From an uncultured bacterium (GTDB lineage Bacteria > Actinomycetota > Actinomycetes > S36-B12 > CAIYMF01), in the NCBI GenBank assembly GCA_903826575.1, contig CAIKEU010000013.1, positions 1 through 64,000 on the forward strand: a stretch of 64,000 nt of DNA, given 5' to 3'. Of the stretch, positions 8,953-18,587 are shown piece by piece. The position numbers and the translations under genes were made by a program. A model generated the notes under the pieces. It saw nothing but the letters and a program-made list of their open reading frames with translations, did no database searches and was not told the origin of the DNA. How positions within the stretch are numbered: the stretch's first letter is position 1; every line of letters begins with the position of its first letter.

Positions 8953-9828
8953 CTATCCCTTAAGGCCGCTGAACGTCATCGTTGCCACGAACTGCTTCTG
9001 TGCGATCAGGAAGCCGACAATGAGCGGCAGGGTCGCAATCACGTTTCCAGCCATGAGAGCTGACCACTGCGTGCGCCTCGTCCCCTGAAAAGTAGTAAGC
9101 CCGACTTGGATTGTGAAGTTGTCCTGATTGCTGATTGCGATCAGTGGCCAGACCAAGTCATTCCATGAGTTCAGCAACGTGAAGACGGCGAGCGTTGCCA
9201 ATGCTGGCTTAGCAAGTGGCAACACGATTCGTCGGAAAACGCCAAAGGTCGTTAGGCCGTCGATCATCCCGGCCTCTTCAAGCTCCTTGGGCAGGGACAG
9301 AAAGAACTGCCGCATGAGGAAGATCCCGAATGCGCTTGTAAGCCATGGGATAAAGGCTGCGGCCAACGTGTCAACCACGCCGAGTTTCGAGAACATCACG
9401 TACGTGGGAATCATTAGCAGTTGGGTCGGGATCATGATCGTCGCGACGATTGCGAAGAAACCGAAGTTACGTCCGCGGAACTTCAATCGCGCATATCCGT
9501 AGCCGGCAGTCGAACACAAGATCAAGTGCGCGATCACCGAAATGGTCGCCACGATAACTGTGTTCAGCATCCATCGCGGCGCCAAACTCTCGGTCAAGAA
9601 TTGCTGATACCCACCCAGGTTGATTGAGGTTGGAATGAACTTCGGCGGGAAACTATTGATCTCCGCATCAGTCATAAATGACGTGAGTACCATCTGCACA
9701 AGTGGCAGTGCAAAAAGTAACGCCACGGGCATCAGCAGCAGGTGCCAACCTGAGAACGGCAGCCACCCCCTCTTGCGCGGCACAGTGCTCGATGGCTCTT
9801 CAATTTCAACCGCGCGTAAGAGAGACAT
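8953..9828 (-). CDS. Carbohydrate ABC transporter permease (MalG-like)
   Basis: EEAGMIDGLTTFGVFRRIVLPLAKPALAT EAA motif; multiple TM segments. Confidence 0.9.
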   Translation of the reverse strand: MSLLRAVEIEEPSSTVPRKRGWLPFSGWHLLLMPVALLFALPLVQMVLTSFMTDAEINSFPPKFIPTSINLGGYQQFLTESLAPRWMLNTVIVATISVIAHLILCSTAGYGYARLKFRGRNFGFFAIVATIMIPTQLLMIPTYVMFSKLGVVDTLAAAFIPWLTSAFGIFLMRQFFLSLPKELEEAGMIDGLTTFGVFRRIVLPLAKPALATLAVFTLLNSWNDLVWPLIAISNQDNFTIQVGLTTFQGTRRTQWSALMAGNVIATLPLIVGFLIAQKQFVATMTFSGLKG

Positions 9829-10775
9829 TAGAAGGCCTCGATCTTCGTGCGACGCGAATACCAGATCATGAAGAGGGTGACGATCATGGTGAGCGCGAAC
9901 AGGCCGTACGAAACCGCTGCACCGTAGCCGAATCGTGATTCCTGGAACGCAACTTGGTACACGTAGTAGACGAGGGTCGTCGTAGAACCGATTGGCCCAC
10001 CCCTCGTCGTCGTATAGACAAGGTCAAACAGTTGTAATGCCGTGATCGTCTGCCACACCGCGGTAAAGACCGTTACGGGTGCAAGTTCAGGGATCGTCAC
10101 GTAGCGGAACACCTGTCGACGATTCGCCCCGTCGACGATAGCCGCCTCAACCACATCTTTCGGAATGTCCTGCAGCGCAGCCAAATACACGACCACGGTG
10201 AAACCAACCTGCCCCCATAGCGCGATGAGCACAATGACCATCATCGCCTGCGTTGGGGACTCAAGGAAGGGTTGAGGTGGGATACCGAGTCGTCGCAGAA
10301 GGTCGTTGGCCGAGCCGTAGTTCGGTTCAAAAACGAATCCAGCCAGGATTCCTGTAGCCGCTGCTGAGGCTACGAATGGGATGAAGATGGCAGTGCGATA
10401 GAAGCCGACAAGCTTGATCCGCTGGTTAAGAGCCACTGCAATCAGCATGCCCAGCAGAATCGAAATCGGAACGAAGAGCGCAGTGAAGAAGAGCGTATGA
10501 CGCAGTGCCGCCCACACGTCCGGGTCGTGCACCATCGTGTTGTAGTTCTTCCAACCGATGTCTTTCGGCGGGCTCAGCAGATTCCACTTACGGCGTGAAA
10601 TCAGCAACGCCCAGGCTGCTGGAAAGATCGACAGTCCGATCACCATGAACGTCGAGACCCCGACGAAGGTCCAACCCGTCACGTTCGCGCGACGCTTTTG
10701 AGTACGGCGCTGCTTTCTGCGGTCGGAAGGGTCAACGGTGAGCGATGGGCTCACTGCATCAACCGACACCGACAC
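9828..10775 (-). CDS. Carbohydrate ABC transporter permease (MalF-like)
   Basis: VEAAIVDGANRRQVFRYVTIPELAPV EAA motif; multiple TM segments. Confidence 0.9.
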   Translation of the reverse strand: MSVSVDAVSPSLTVDPSDRRKQRRTQKRRANVTGWTFVGVSTFMVIGLSIFPAAWALLISRRKWNLLSPPKDIGWKNYNTMVHDPDVWAALRHTLFFTALFVPISILLGMLIAVALNQRIKLVGFYRTAIFIPFVASAAATGILAGFVFEPNYGSANDLLRRLGIPPQPFLESPTQAMMVIVLIALWGQVGFTVVVYLAALQDIPKDVVEAAIVDGANRRQVFRYVTIPELAPVTVFTAVWQTITALQLFDLVYTTTRGGPIGSTTTLVYYVYQVAFQESRFGYGAAVSYGLFALTMIVTLFMIWYSRRTKIEAF

Positions 10776-10828
10776 AACAGGCTCCTCTTTAGACGCGATC
10801 CGGAATTAACATCATCGAACAACGAGCA

Positions 10829-12139
10829 TTAACTCGTCAGGGCATCAGCTGATTTTGCTGCCGCTTGGTCGAGTGCATCCTTTGCGGAGCCCTGCCCTTG
10901 CAATACAGCTGAGATCGCCTTGCCCACGTTCTGCGACATTTCGTCATAGCCTGCAACAGTGGGACGTGGTTGCTTGGCGTTCGCGAAATTGGCCAGGAAG
11001 ATCTCGCCACCTGGATAGTCCTTGACGAACTGGGCGAAGGCGGCCGTGTTCTTTTCAGATGCGCGCAAAGGCATGTTGCCTAGGGCGATGTTCCACTGCG
11101 CATCCTGAGCTGGCTGAGTTAGCCAGTTTGTGAAGTCGAATGCCGCCTTTGCGCGGTTCGCGTCACCGTGGTCGAACAGCGCCCAGATATCGCTACCTGA
11201 AATCGTCTGATGGTCTCCATTAGTTCCCGGCAGTTGCACGACGCCATAGTTTGCCTTGCGCTGCTGCAAGTCGTAGAGATTCCATGGGCCGCTGATCTGC
11301 ATTCCGATCCGCCCATCGAGGAACAGTGCCCCGTATTTTTCACCAGTTTGATCGAGGTACATCGACTTGTCGTCCACGGCCAACGATCGCAGATATTCCA
11401 AAGCCTTGACGCCGGCATCGGAGTTGAATGTGGCGGTTTGCTGATCGTCAGACAGAATCGATCCGCCGTTCTGCCACAGCAATGGCCACATATGCCACGT
11501 CGTATCTTCGTTCCCCGCAACGGAATACGCCGTTCCGTAGATCTTCTTGTCGGCGTTCGTCAGTTTCTTGGCAATAGTGCGGAAGTCGTCCCACGTCCAG
11601 TCGTTCGTCGGATACGCAACACCGGCCGCATCGAAGAGTGCCTTGTTGTAGATGACGGCGAGGTTCCCTACGACAGCGGGCATCGCGAAGGTTTTGCCAT
11701 CCACGGTAGCTGTCTCGCGCGCGGCTGCTGGGAAATCATTCCAGCCGACAGCGGGATCCTGAATCTGCGACGTGATGTCCAGAACCTTGCCACTCTGAGC
11801 GAGCACTCCCGCCCAACTTCCATAGGCGTATGAGATATCGGGGTAGTCGCCGGCGACGAATCCGGCAGCAATCTTCTGCTTCAGATCGTCGGTGTTAGAT
11901 GCGCCGGGTTGCACATTGATGGTGACGTTCGGGTGCTCTTTCATGTACTCCGCTGATAGGGCGGTGATTGCCTTTGCGGCATCGTCACTTTGCCCATGCC
12001 ACATGGTGATCGTGACGGGTGCCGTTGAATCTGCCGCACTTGGCGCATTCGATACTCCCGTCCCGGATGTTGACGACGAACAAGCCGCCAGTCCCAACGC
12101 TAGAGCGAGAACCCCGACCGTTGCTGCAACGCGCTTCAT
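10829..12139 (-). CDS. Extracellular sugar-binding lipoprotein (SBP 1)
   Basis: Lipobox ALALGLAACSSS; ITMWHGQSDDAAKAITALSAEY; start at MKRVAATV. Confidence 0.9.
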   Translation of the reverse strand: MKRVAATVGVLALALGLAACSSSTSGTGVSNAPSAADSTAPVTITMWHGQSDDAAKAITALSAEYMKEHPNVTINVQPGASNTDDLKQKIAAGFVAGDYPDISYAYGSWAGVLAQSGKVLDITSQIQDPAVGWNDFPAAARETATVDGKTFAMPAVVGNLAVIYNKALFDAAGVAYPTNDWTWDDFRTIAKKLTNADKKIYGTAYSVAGNEDTTWHMWPLLWQNGGSILSDDQQTATFNSDAGVKALEYLRSLAVDDKSMYLDQTGEKYGALFLDGRIGMQISGPWNLYDLQQRKANYGVVQLPGTNGDHQTISGSDIWALFDHGDANRAKAAFDFTNWLTQPAQDAQWNIALGNMPLRASEKNTAAFAQFVKDYPGGEIFLANFANAKQPRPTVAGYDEMSQNVGKAISAVLQGQGSAKDALDQAAAKSADALTS

Positions 12140-12149
12140 GAATCTGCCC

Positions 12150-13514
12150 TTAGCCGAGTGCATCAGTTGATTTAGTGGCTGCTTCGTCAAGAGCATCCTT
12201 GGAAGTGGCCTGGCCTTGAAGCACCTTGGCGATGGCCTGGCCTACGTACTGCGAGAGCTCGGTGTATCCCTCTATGGTCGGACGCGCAGTCTTGGCATTC
12301 TTCAGATTGTCGAAGAAGACCTGTGCACCTGGCGCGTATTCAGTAACCCACTTCTGGAACGCCGGGCTTTGTGCTTCTGACGAACGTAACGGCAGATTTC
12401 CGTAGGCAAGGTTCCACCGCTCGTCGACCTGAGGACTCGTCAGCCATAGAAGGAAGTCCTCCGTCGCTTTCGCGCGAGCGGCATCGTTGTGATCGAAAGC
12501 AACCCACACGTCTGGGCCGGACACTGTCTGGTGATCCCCGTTGGTTCCGGGAAGTTGCGCTACGCCGTAGTTCACCTTCTTTGTCTTCAAGTCATAGAGC
12601 AGCCAAGGACCGCCAATGATCATGCCCACCTTGCCGTCGTACATCAACGCCGGATACTTCTCGTCGGTTTGATCGAGGTACATCGACTTATCGTCGACGG
12701 CCATAACTCGAAGCGTATCAAGGGCTTTCACGCCTGCATCTGAATTGAATGTTGCGGTAGATCCATCTTCAGACAGGACCGAACCACCGTTCTGCCAAAG
12801 CAGCGGCCAAAAGTGCCACGTAGTGTCCTCGCTGCCAGATACTGAGAAGCCAGAGCCGAAAACACCCTTGGCCGGGTCGGTCATCTTCTTAGCGGCCGCA
12901 CGGTAGTCGTCCCACGTCCAGTCGTTCGTCGGATACGAAACACCGGCCGCGTCGAAGACCGACTTGTTGTAAATCAGGCCGAGGTTGTCAACGAGAGCCG
13001 GCACGCCGATGACGCGATTCTCAACCGTCGCGGTCTTACGGGCGGCCTCCGGGATTTCATTCCACGCAACGGCAGGGTCGGCGACGCGTTGCGCCAGATC
13101 GAGGGTGTGTCCGCTCATCCCGAGCTCGGTGGCCCAACTACCAAACGCATATGAGATATCTGGGTAATCGCCCGCGACGAACCCGGCAGCAACCTTCTGC
13201 TTGAGGTCATCGGTCGTGGGTGCGCCCGGCGAAGCCTTGATGGTCACGTTCGGATGGGCCTTCATGTACTCGGCAGCCAAGCCTTCAAGCAACTTCTCCG
13301 CATCAGCGGTCTGTCCCGTCCACCACGTGAGCGTGACAGGCGCGTTCGCATCAACCGAGGTCGCCGCAGACGGTGAACCTGACGTCGTGGTGGAACCACC
13401 TGACGAGCAAGCTGCCAATCCGAGGGCAAGAACTGCGGCTGAAGCGATGACGGCGGTGCGCTTGAATTTAGGCGATGTGTAAGTAGGCATAGAAGCAGGA
13501 CGCTGGGTCGTCAT
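12150..13514 (-). CDS. Extracellular sugar-binding lipoprotein (SBP 2), tandem paralogue of SBP 1
   Basis: Lipobox VLALGLAACSSGG; strong similarity to the adjacent protein (GVSYPTNDWTWDD, QTDEKYPALMYDGKVGMIIGGPW). Confidence 0.9.
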   Translation of the reverse strand: MTTQRPASMPTYTSPKFKRTAVIASAAVLALGLAACSSGGSTTTSGSPSAATSVDANAPVTLTWWTGQTADAEKLLEGLAAEYMKAHPNVTIKASPGAPTTDDLKQKVAAGFVAGDYPDISYAFGSWATELGMSGHTLDLAQRVADPAVAWNEIPEAARKTATVENRVIGVPALVDNLGLIYNKSVFDAAGVSYPTNDWTWDDYRAAAKKMTDPAKGVFGSGFSVSGSEDTTWHFWPLLWQNGGSVLSEDGSTATFNSDAGVKALDTLRVMAVDDKSMYLDQTDEKYPALMYDGKVGMIIGGPWLLYDLKTKKVNYGVAQLPGTNGDHQTVSGPDVWVAFDHNDAARAKATEDFLLWLTSPQVDERWNLAYGNLPLRSSEAQSPAFQKWVTEYAPGAQVFFDNLKNAKTARPTIEGYTELSQYVGQAIAKVLQGQATSKDALDEAATKSTDALG

Positions 13515-14422
13515 GAAGGGTTCCCATCTTGGTGACTTTGTAGGACAACGGAACGGGTTAGTGCTCTGGGCGTATCCGGATTGAGACCTTTGTGGTGGGC
13601 GAGCTCAACGGCGAGCCGCTGCGCGCGAACCAACTGAGCGAGGGGATCAATGTCGTCGGCAATCACCGTCGCTCCGGTCGCCTGAACGCCGGCGACCAGT
13701 CCAACAGGCGGCGTGCCGAAGAAGTAGACAACCGAACGTTCAGTAGCTACCGCGATCGGGCCATGGCGGTAATCCATCGCCGGGTACGACTCGGACCACG
13801 CCTGCGCAGCTTCGCGAATCTTCAGCGCTGCTTCATGAGCAAGTGCCATTCGCCAACCAGTGCCGAGAAAGACGAAATGATCGAAACTCTCAACGTCGAC
13901 TGGAAGAGGTTCGCTCAGGACCTTGCTCGCATCGGCAATGCTCGAGCTCGGATCCTCGCCGACCGCAGCGCGCATCGCCGTTAGAAGTGTCGTTGGAAAG
14001 CGGGTCTGCACAACGCTTTGTTCATCGGCGTAATCAAGCAAAATGCGGTCGTCGATCAACCCGTCGACGGGTTCACCAGTCACTCCGGTGATTCCAACGC
14101 GGCGCACCCCTGAAGGAACAGAACGCAGTGCGTCGAGAACTTCCGTTGTTGTTCCTGATCGAGTGATCGCAACGATTCGATCGTAGGCCCGATGCGTCGG
14201 AGCTTCTGATGCATACGCCCAATCCGTCTCGCCTAGCCCAGCACCTTCGCGCAGCAGGGCATAGGCCTGGGCGACGAACGCTGATGTGCCGCAGCCAATA
14301 GCGAGGATGCGCTCACCGGGTGCTGCCAGCAGATCGCTGAATTCCGGCGCCTGCTCCGCCGCCCGAATCCACAACTCGGGCTGGCTAGCGATTTCCACCT
14401 CAGTTATAGATGTGTCGCTCAT
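13511..14422 (-). CDS. SIS-domain sugar isomerase/deaminase-like protein (AgaS/GlmS isomerase-domain type)
   Basis: ERILAIGCGTSAFVAQAYALL…AITRSGTTTEVLDAL…YRHGPIAVA. Confidence 0.85.
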   Translation of the reverse strand: MSDTSITEVEIASQPELWIRAAEQAPEFSDLLAAPGERILAIGCGTSAFVAQAYALLREGAGLGETDWAYASEAPTHRAYDRIVAITRSGTTTEVLDALRSVPSGVRRVGITGVTGEPVDGLIDDRILLDYADEQSVVQTRFPTTLLTAMRAAVGEDPSSSIADASKVLSEPLPVDVESFDHFVFLGTGWRMALAHEAALKIREAAQAWSESYPAMDYRHGPIAVATERSVVYFFGTPPVGLVAGVQATGATVIADDIDPLAQLVRAQRLAVELAHHKGLNPDTPRALTRSVVLQSHQDGNPS

Positions 14423-14485
14423 GGAGTGAGTATGGTCATTCCTGCGCGTTTCATGCCCAATACTCGCCGAAACGGACATTTTCAG

Positions 14486-15571
14486 ATGAGCGATATGCTT
14501 CCTGGCGCTGCGACCCCCGATCGCAGTTTGGCCGAGATACCACTGTCGTCGTACGCCCCTCGGCGCTCGATCCGACGTCCGCTGACACCCATTGAGCGGG
14601 TTAGCGTGCCGGCGATCGACGTGCACAACCACCTCGGCCGATGGCTATCGCATGACGGGACCTGGATGGCGCCAGATCTCGACGAGCTCTTTGCGCTCAT
14701 GGAGCGACGCAACATCGAAACAATCGTCAACCTCGACGGACGATGGGGTGCAGAACTCGACGAGAATCTGGCCCGGCTTGATCACGCACATCCGGGCAAG
14801 TTCGTCACGTTCTGCCACCTCGACTGGTCCCGGCTACGCGGGAGTAATCCCACTGAGACCCTGATCACCGATCTACAGCGAGCCAAGGATCAAGGTGCAC
14901 GCGGCCTCAAGGTATGGAAGGACCTTGGACTCGCGGTGACCGATGCGGACGGCAACCGAGTACTCCCTGACGACCCGCGCCTGACCGAGGTGTTCATCGC
15001 GGCCGGTGAGATCGGTCTACCGATCCTGATTCACACCGCAGATCCCGTCGCCTTCTTCGAGCCACTCGATCGTCATAACGAGAGGCTCGACGAACTTGGT
15101 GAAATGCCATCGTGGTGGTTCGGCGGTGACGAGCATCCGTCATTCGATCGACTCATGGATGCGCTCGCCGACATCGTCCGTCGAGCTCCCGCCACAACCT
15201 TCATTGGTGCCCACGTCGGGTGTGCGGCAGAGGATCTCGACTGGGTATCCGCACTGATGGACGAGTGCTCGAACTTCCACGCCGACCTCGGCGGACGGCT
15301 AGGCGAACTCGGCCGTCAACCACGCCGGTTCGCCCGACTCGTCGAGCGTCACCCAGATCGGATTCTGTTTGGAACCGACTGCTTCCCACCCGAGGATGAC
15401 GCAGTCATCACCTACGCCCGTTTCCTGGAAACGGACGACGAATGCTTCGACTACTCACCGGGAAGTCACATTCCACCGCAGGGTCGCTGGGATATCAGTG
15501 GTGCCGCACTCGCACCCGAACTCCTACCGCAGGTCTACCGCGACAACGCTGTCCGCATTCTCGGTTTGTAA
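14486..15571 (+). CDS. Amidohydrolase (Amidohydro_2 family)
   Basis: AIDVHNHLGRW…GLKVWKDLGL…PILIHTADP…FIGAHVGC…ILFGTDCFPP. Confidence 0.85.
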   Translation: MSDMLPGAATPDRSLAEIPLSSYAPRRSIRRPLTPIERVSVPAIDVHNHLGRWLSHDGTWMAPDLDELFALMERRNIETIVNLDGRWGAELDENLARLDHAHPGKFVTFCHLDWSRLRGSNPTETLITDLQRAKDQGARGLKVWKDLGLAVTDADGNRVLPDDPRLTEVFIAAGEIGLPILIHTADPVAFFEPLDRHNERLDELGEMPSWWFGGDEHPSFDRLMDALADIVRRAPATTFIGAHVGCAAEDLDWVSALMDECSNFHADLGGRLGELGRQPRRFARLVERHPDRILFGTDCFPPEDDAVITYARFLETDDECFDYSPGSHIPPQGRWDISGAALAPELLPQVYRDNAVRILGL

Positions 15572-15582
15572 ACCGACGAAGA

Positions 15583-16167
15583 CTAGTCGGTCGACTCAGC
15601 TGAGCCGGCGGAACGTCGGCGCATGAAGATGAATCCAGCAGCCGCGATCACAACAATGCCAAGGGTCACCAAGGCTGTACTCACCCACGACGATCCACCG
15701 GAATCGACGGGAGCGGGAGCCTGCGTAGGACCACTTGCTGATAGGTAATTGAAACCGAGTTCCTTTGTCACTGGATGACCGTCAGCAGACACCACTCGGT
15801 AAAGAACTTGGTAGTGGCCCGGAACGGTAATCGGCGTAAGCGCCTGCGTCATGGTGTTGTTAAGGACCTGAGGCGTACCGTTCTGAATTTGCTTACCCAT
15901 CGGATCTATGACTGAGACCGCATCACCCAACGACTGCACATTCTCGTCAAACGTCAAGACCACCGCAGTGGGCGCAGTCATCACAAGTGATCCATCCGCC
16001 GGAGTCATCGAGATCAAGACTGAGTGGGCATTCGCTGGAACAGCCATGCTGACGCCCGCCACAAGTCCGATGAAGAGCCCAGCTATCCCTCGGGTGATGG
16101 CCCGAGGGATAGCGGTGATGAAAGGCCCGCTCATGAACGGCGACGGCTGATGAGAATGGCGAGACAT
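15583..16167 (-). CDS. CopC-domain copper resistance protein
   Basis: ANAHSVLISMTPADGSLVMTAPTAVVLTFDENV…YRVVSADGHPV; C-terminal TM. Confidence 0.85.
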   Translation of the reverse strand: MSRHSHQPSPFMSGPFITAIPRAITRGIAGLFIGLVAGVSMAVPANAHSVLISMTPADGSLVMTAPTAVVLTFDENVQSLGDAVSVIDPMGKQIQNGTPQVLNNTMTQALTPITVPGHYQVLYRVVSADGHPVTKELGFNYLSASGPTQAPAPVDSGGSSWVSTALVTLGIVVIAAAGFIFMRRRSAGSAESTD

Positions 16168-16871
16168 GCCCCCGAGAGTAGGACCGCCAAGCCCGCTAAC
16201 CAGCGCGCGAGCGAGTCATTGCTCGTGTCGGACCCCGCTGAAGCAGTTGGCAGCGGAGTCGCCGAGGCACTGATCACTGGGCTCGATGACGCATCCGCCG
16301 ACGGACTGGTCGACGCATTCATATCCGCACCTTCGGTGGCAGCGGCCAGTTCGATCTCTGGTGACGGATGTTCCGCTTCGGAACCGTCCGCGGCTGGTGG
16401 CTGGTTCCAATCCACAACTGACCCATCGCTATAGGTCTGGTGTGCGGCGAACGTCAGCACCGGAACGTCCGGTAGCGGGTCCGCGACGATATCGAAGATC
16501 TGGAACTCACCGGGGCCAATACCTGTTCCCGATTGAGCCGTCCATGTGACGGTGGCAGGAATGGTGTCAACGTTGAAGCCACCAATCTTTACAGGCGCAG
16601 TCAGTTTCTTCATCGTCGTCGTGGCCGTCCAGCCAGGAATTGCGCGAGCCCAGACGTTCGCCACCGGAGCATCGATCGGCAGATCAATACTTACCTTGAC
16701 GGTGCTGGCCTTCGGCGATTCATCGGGTACCCGGAATGACAGCAGCGACATTTCTGCCCCTTGGACTGCATCCGGTGAACTAATGGCGATGTGCGCAGAG
16801 GCAGCCGTTGCCAACAGCGGGACGGAAGCAACAACTATTGCCGAGATCAATGCGATTCGATGTTTCTTCAT
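16131..16871 (-). CDS. YcnI/DUF1775 family copper-associated protein
   Basis: ASAHIAISSPDAVQGAEMSLLSFRVPDES…; signal peptide and C-terminal TM. Confidence 0.8.
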   Translation of the reverse strand: MKKHRIALISAIVVASVPLLATAASAHIAISSPDAVQGAEMSLLSFRVPDESPKASTVKVSIDLPIDAPVANVWARAIPGWTATTTMKKLTAPVKIGGFNVDTIPATVTWTAQSGTGIGPGEFQIFDIVADPLPDVPVLTFAAHQTYSDGSVVDWNQPPAADGSEAEHPSPEIELAAATEGADMNASTSPSADASSSPVISASATPLPTASAGSDTSNDSLARWLAGLAVLLSGACLAILISRRRS

Positions 16872-16895
16872 TTCTCTTGCCCTCCAGGGGAACTA

Positions 16896-16978
16896 CGCAA
16901 CCACATGGTTGCGGACAAAAAACTCAATTGAGTGCAGCACATCAACGATGTACGCCCAGAATTCGCACATGCGAATTC
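16896..16978 (-). other. Structured leader region of ycnI-like gene: three palindromes
   Basis: CGCAACCACATGGTTGCG (16896-16913), ACTCAATTGAGT (16922-16933; T6 follows on minus strand), GAATTCGC-acat-GCGAATTC (16959-16978). Confidence 0.6.
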
Positions 16979-17045
16979 AATGGAACGCCGCCATTGTGCG
17001 TGTGCACTTATGTCACTGAACATATGGCTGGCGTTCTGCGAGAAA

Positions 17046-17615
17046 TTAGCCACAGAGTCCAGAAGGTGGGCCACGTCGGGTAACCGAACCGACAAAAAAT
17101 TGTGAGGCCGAATCGACTTCATGGCGCAGGGAACGTGGATGAACCGGCCGCGACGTCGAAACAGGTAAAGCTGAACCGAAGCCCAGCACGTTACGCACAT
17201 ATGCCGCTATCGCTTGACTTCGCGCCTTGGTCCAGAAGAGAGCCTCACGCCGACGCAGAATCGCGAGTGCGACTGCCGTAGCGAACGCGTGCCCGAGCGC
17301 CATCGACGTGCCGCTCGAGGTGTTGTGGTGGCCGGTCAGCGAGGCAAGCACGTGCACCCATGATTGACCGAGCACGAGCGTCAACGCGATCAGCGTCGAA
17401 CTCAACTCTTTACGCGCACAAAACCTAGCCAGAATGAGCAGTGGGATAAACGCCGGGAGGACGATGGCGGGCGAAACACTTGCGCCGCCGAGCACGTGGC
17501 CGGCGACCCCGAGGCCAACAGCCGTGGCCGCAAGTTCAAATGATCGGGGCATCGTACGTGGCGACGTTACGTGGACTCCGCGAACGCTGGCGCGCGACGA
17601 GGCGCCATCATTCAT
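17046..17615 (-). CDS. Integral membrane protein of the copper block, unknown function
   Basis: Hydrophobic segments; upstream of and co-oriented with ycnI/copC; start uncertain. Confidence 0.55.
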   Translation of the reverse strand: MNDGASSRASVRGVHVTSPRTMPRSFELAATAVGLGVAGHVLGGASVSPAIVLPAFIPLLILARFCARKELSSTLIALTLVLGQSWVHVLASLTGHHNTSSGTSMALGHAFATAVALAILRRREALFWTKARSQAIAAYVRNVLGFGSALPVSTSRPVHPRSLRHEVDSASQFFVGSVTRRGPPSGLCG

Positions 17616-17689
17616 CCGCAGAAGTCGCACTTCTCGAGTGTATCGTCGATAGTGCCTACACGCGATATTGGCCGACGGAGAATTCACCC

Positions 17690-17731
17690 CGAAAAATCAG
17701 GGTCAATCCCCCCATGCGCGGGGGTTTTTCG
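17690..17731. terminator. Bidirectional Rho-independent terminator
   Basis: CGAAAAA…CCCCCC-ATGCGC-GGGGGTTTTTCG downstream of the aldolase stop. Confidence 0.7.
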
Positions 17732-17739
17732 TGACGACG

Positions 17740-18573
17740 TTAGCTCAGCACGCCGATGAAGTGCGCCACCACGTCGGCCATCGCTTCACGACCCGGGGAG
17801 ATGTACTTGCGCGGATCAACAACCTTCGGATCACTGGCGAGATATTCACGCACCGCACCGGTAAAGCCGATGTTCAGCGCGGTACCAACGTTAATCTTCA
17901 CCATGCCCGCGGCCACTGCTTGGCGCAGTTCTTCGTCAGGCACACCGGACGACCCGTGCAAGACCAACGGAATAGTTACAGCGGCAGCGATTTCGGTGAT
18001 CAGTGGATGGTCGAGGGCGGCAGAGCGGTCGAGCATGGCATGTGAGCTGCCAACCGCGACGGCAAGTCCGTCTACACCCGTGGCGGTAACAAATGCAGCA
18101 GCCTCAAAGGGATTCGTTCGAACCCCAGGCGCATGTGCACCATCCTTACCGCCGACCTCGCCGAGTTCGCTTTCCACCCACAGGCCGTGAGTGTGACCCC
18201 ACTGAACAGCCTCACGAGTCGCCGCAACATTCTCGTCGTATGCCAGCGTCGACCCGTCGTACATCACCGAGCCAAACCCAAAATCAGCCGACTGGCGCAG
18301 TAGCTCCACATCTTCGACGTGGTCGAGGTGCAGTGCCAGCGACGCCGATGAGCCTCGCGCAACCTGAGCACAGGCAACGGCAAGTGGGCCAAGCTGACGT
18401 CGATGAAACTTCACCGCGTTTTCGCTGATCTGGATGATTGCTGACTGCCCTGCGGCCTCGGCTCCCATAGCAATCGCTTCAGCATGCTCAAGACAGATCG
18501 CATTAAAGGCGCCAACGCCACGGCCTTCAACTCGCGCCTGCGCAACAAGCTCACCGGTGGGGATCAGCGGCAT
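17740..18573 (-). CDS. Class II fructose/tagatose-bisphosphate aldolase
   Basis: GAFNAICLEHAEAI…LALHLDHVED…FGSVMYDGSTL…VESELGEVGGKD…LHGSSGVPDEELRQAVAAGMVKINVGT. Confidence 0.9.
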   Translation of the reverse strand: MPLIPTGELVAQARVEGRGVGAFNAICLEHAEAIAMGAEAAGQSAIIQISENAVKFHRRQLGPLAVACAQVARGSSASLALHLDHVEDVELLRQSADFGFGSVMYDGSTLAYDENVAATREAVQWGHTHGLWVESELGEVGGKDGAHAPGVRTNPFEAAAFVTATGVDGLAVAVGSSHAMLDRSAALDHPLITEIAAAVTIPLVLHGSSGVPDEELRQAVAAGMVKINVGTALNIGFTGAVREYLASDPKVVDPRKYISPGREAMADVVAHFIGVLS

Positions 18574-18587
18574 TGGGACTCCTGAGA

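Noticed and set aside
11210-11833. 207-aa plus-strand ORF
   Set aside because: Antisense to SBP 1; codon-structure shadow
17690-17731. Riboswitch or orphan plus-strand sRNA terminator
   Set aside because: The hairpin has A/T tracts on both sides and sits at the aldolase stop, so a bidirectional terminator is the simpler explanation
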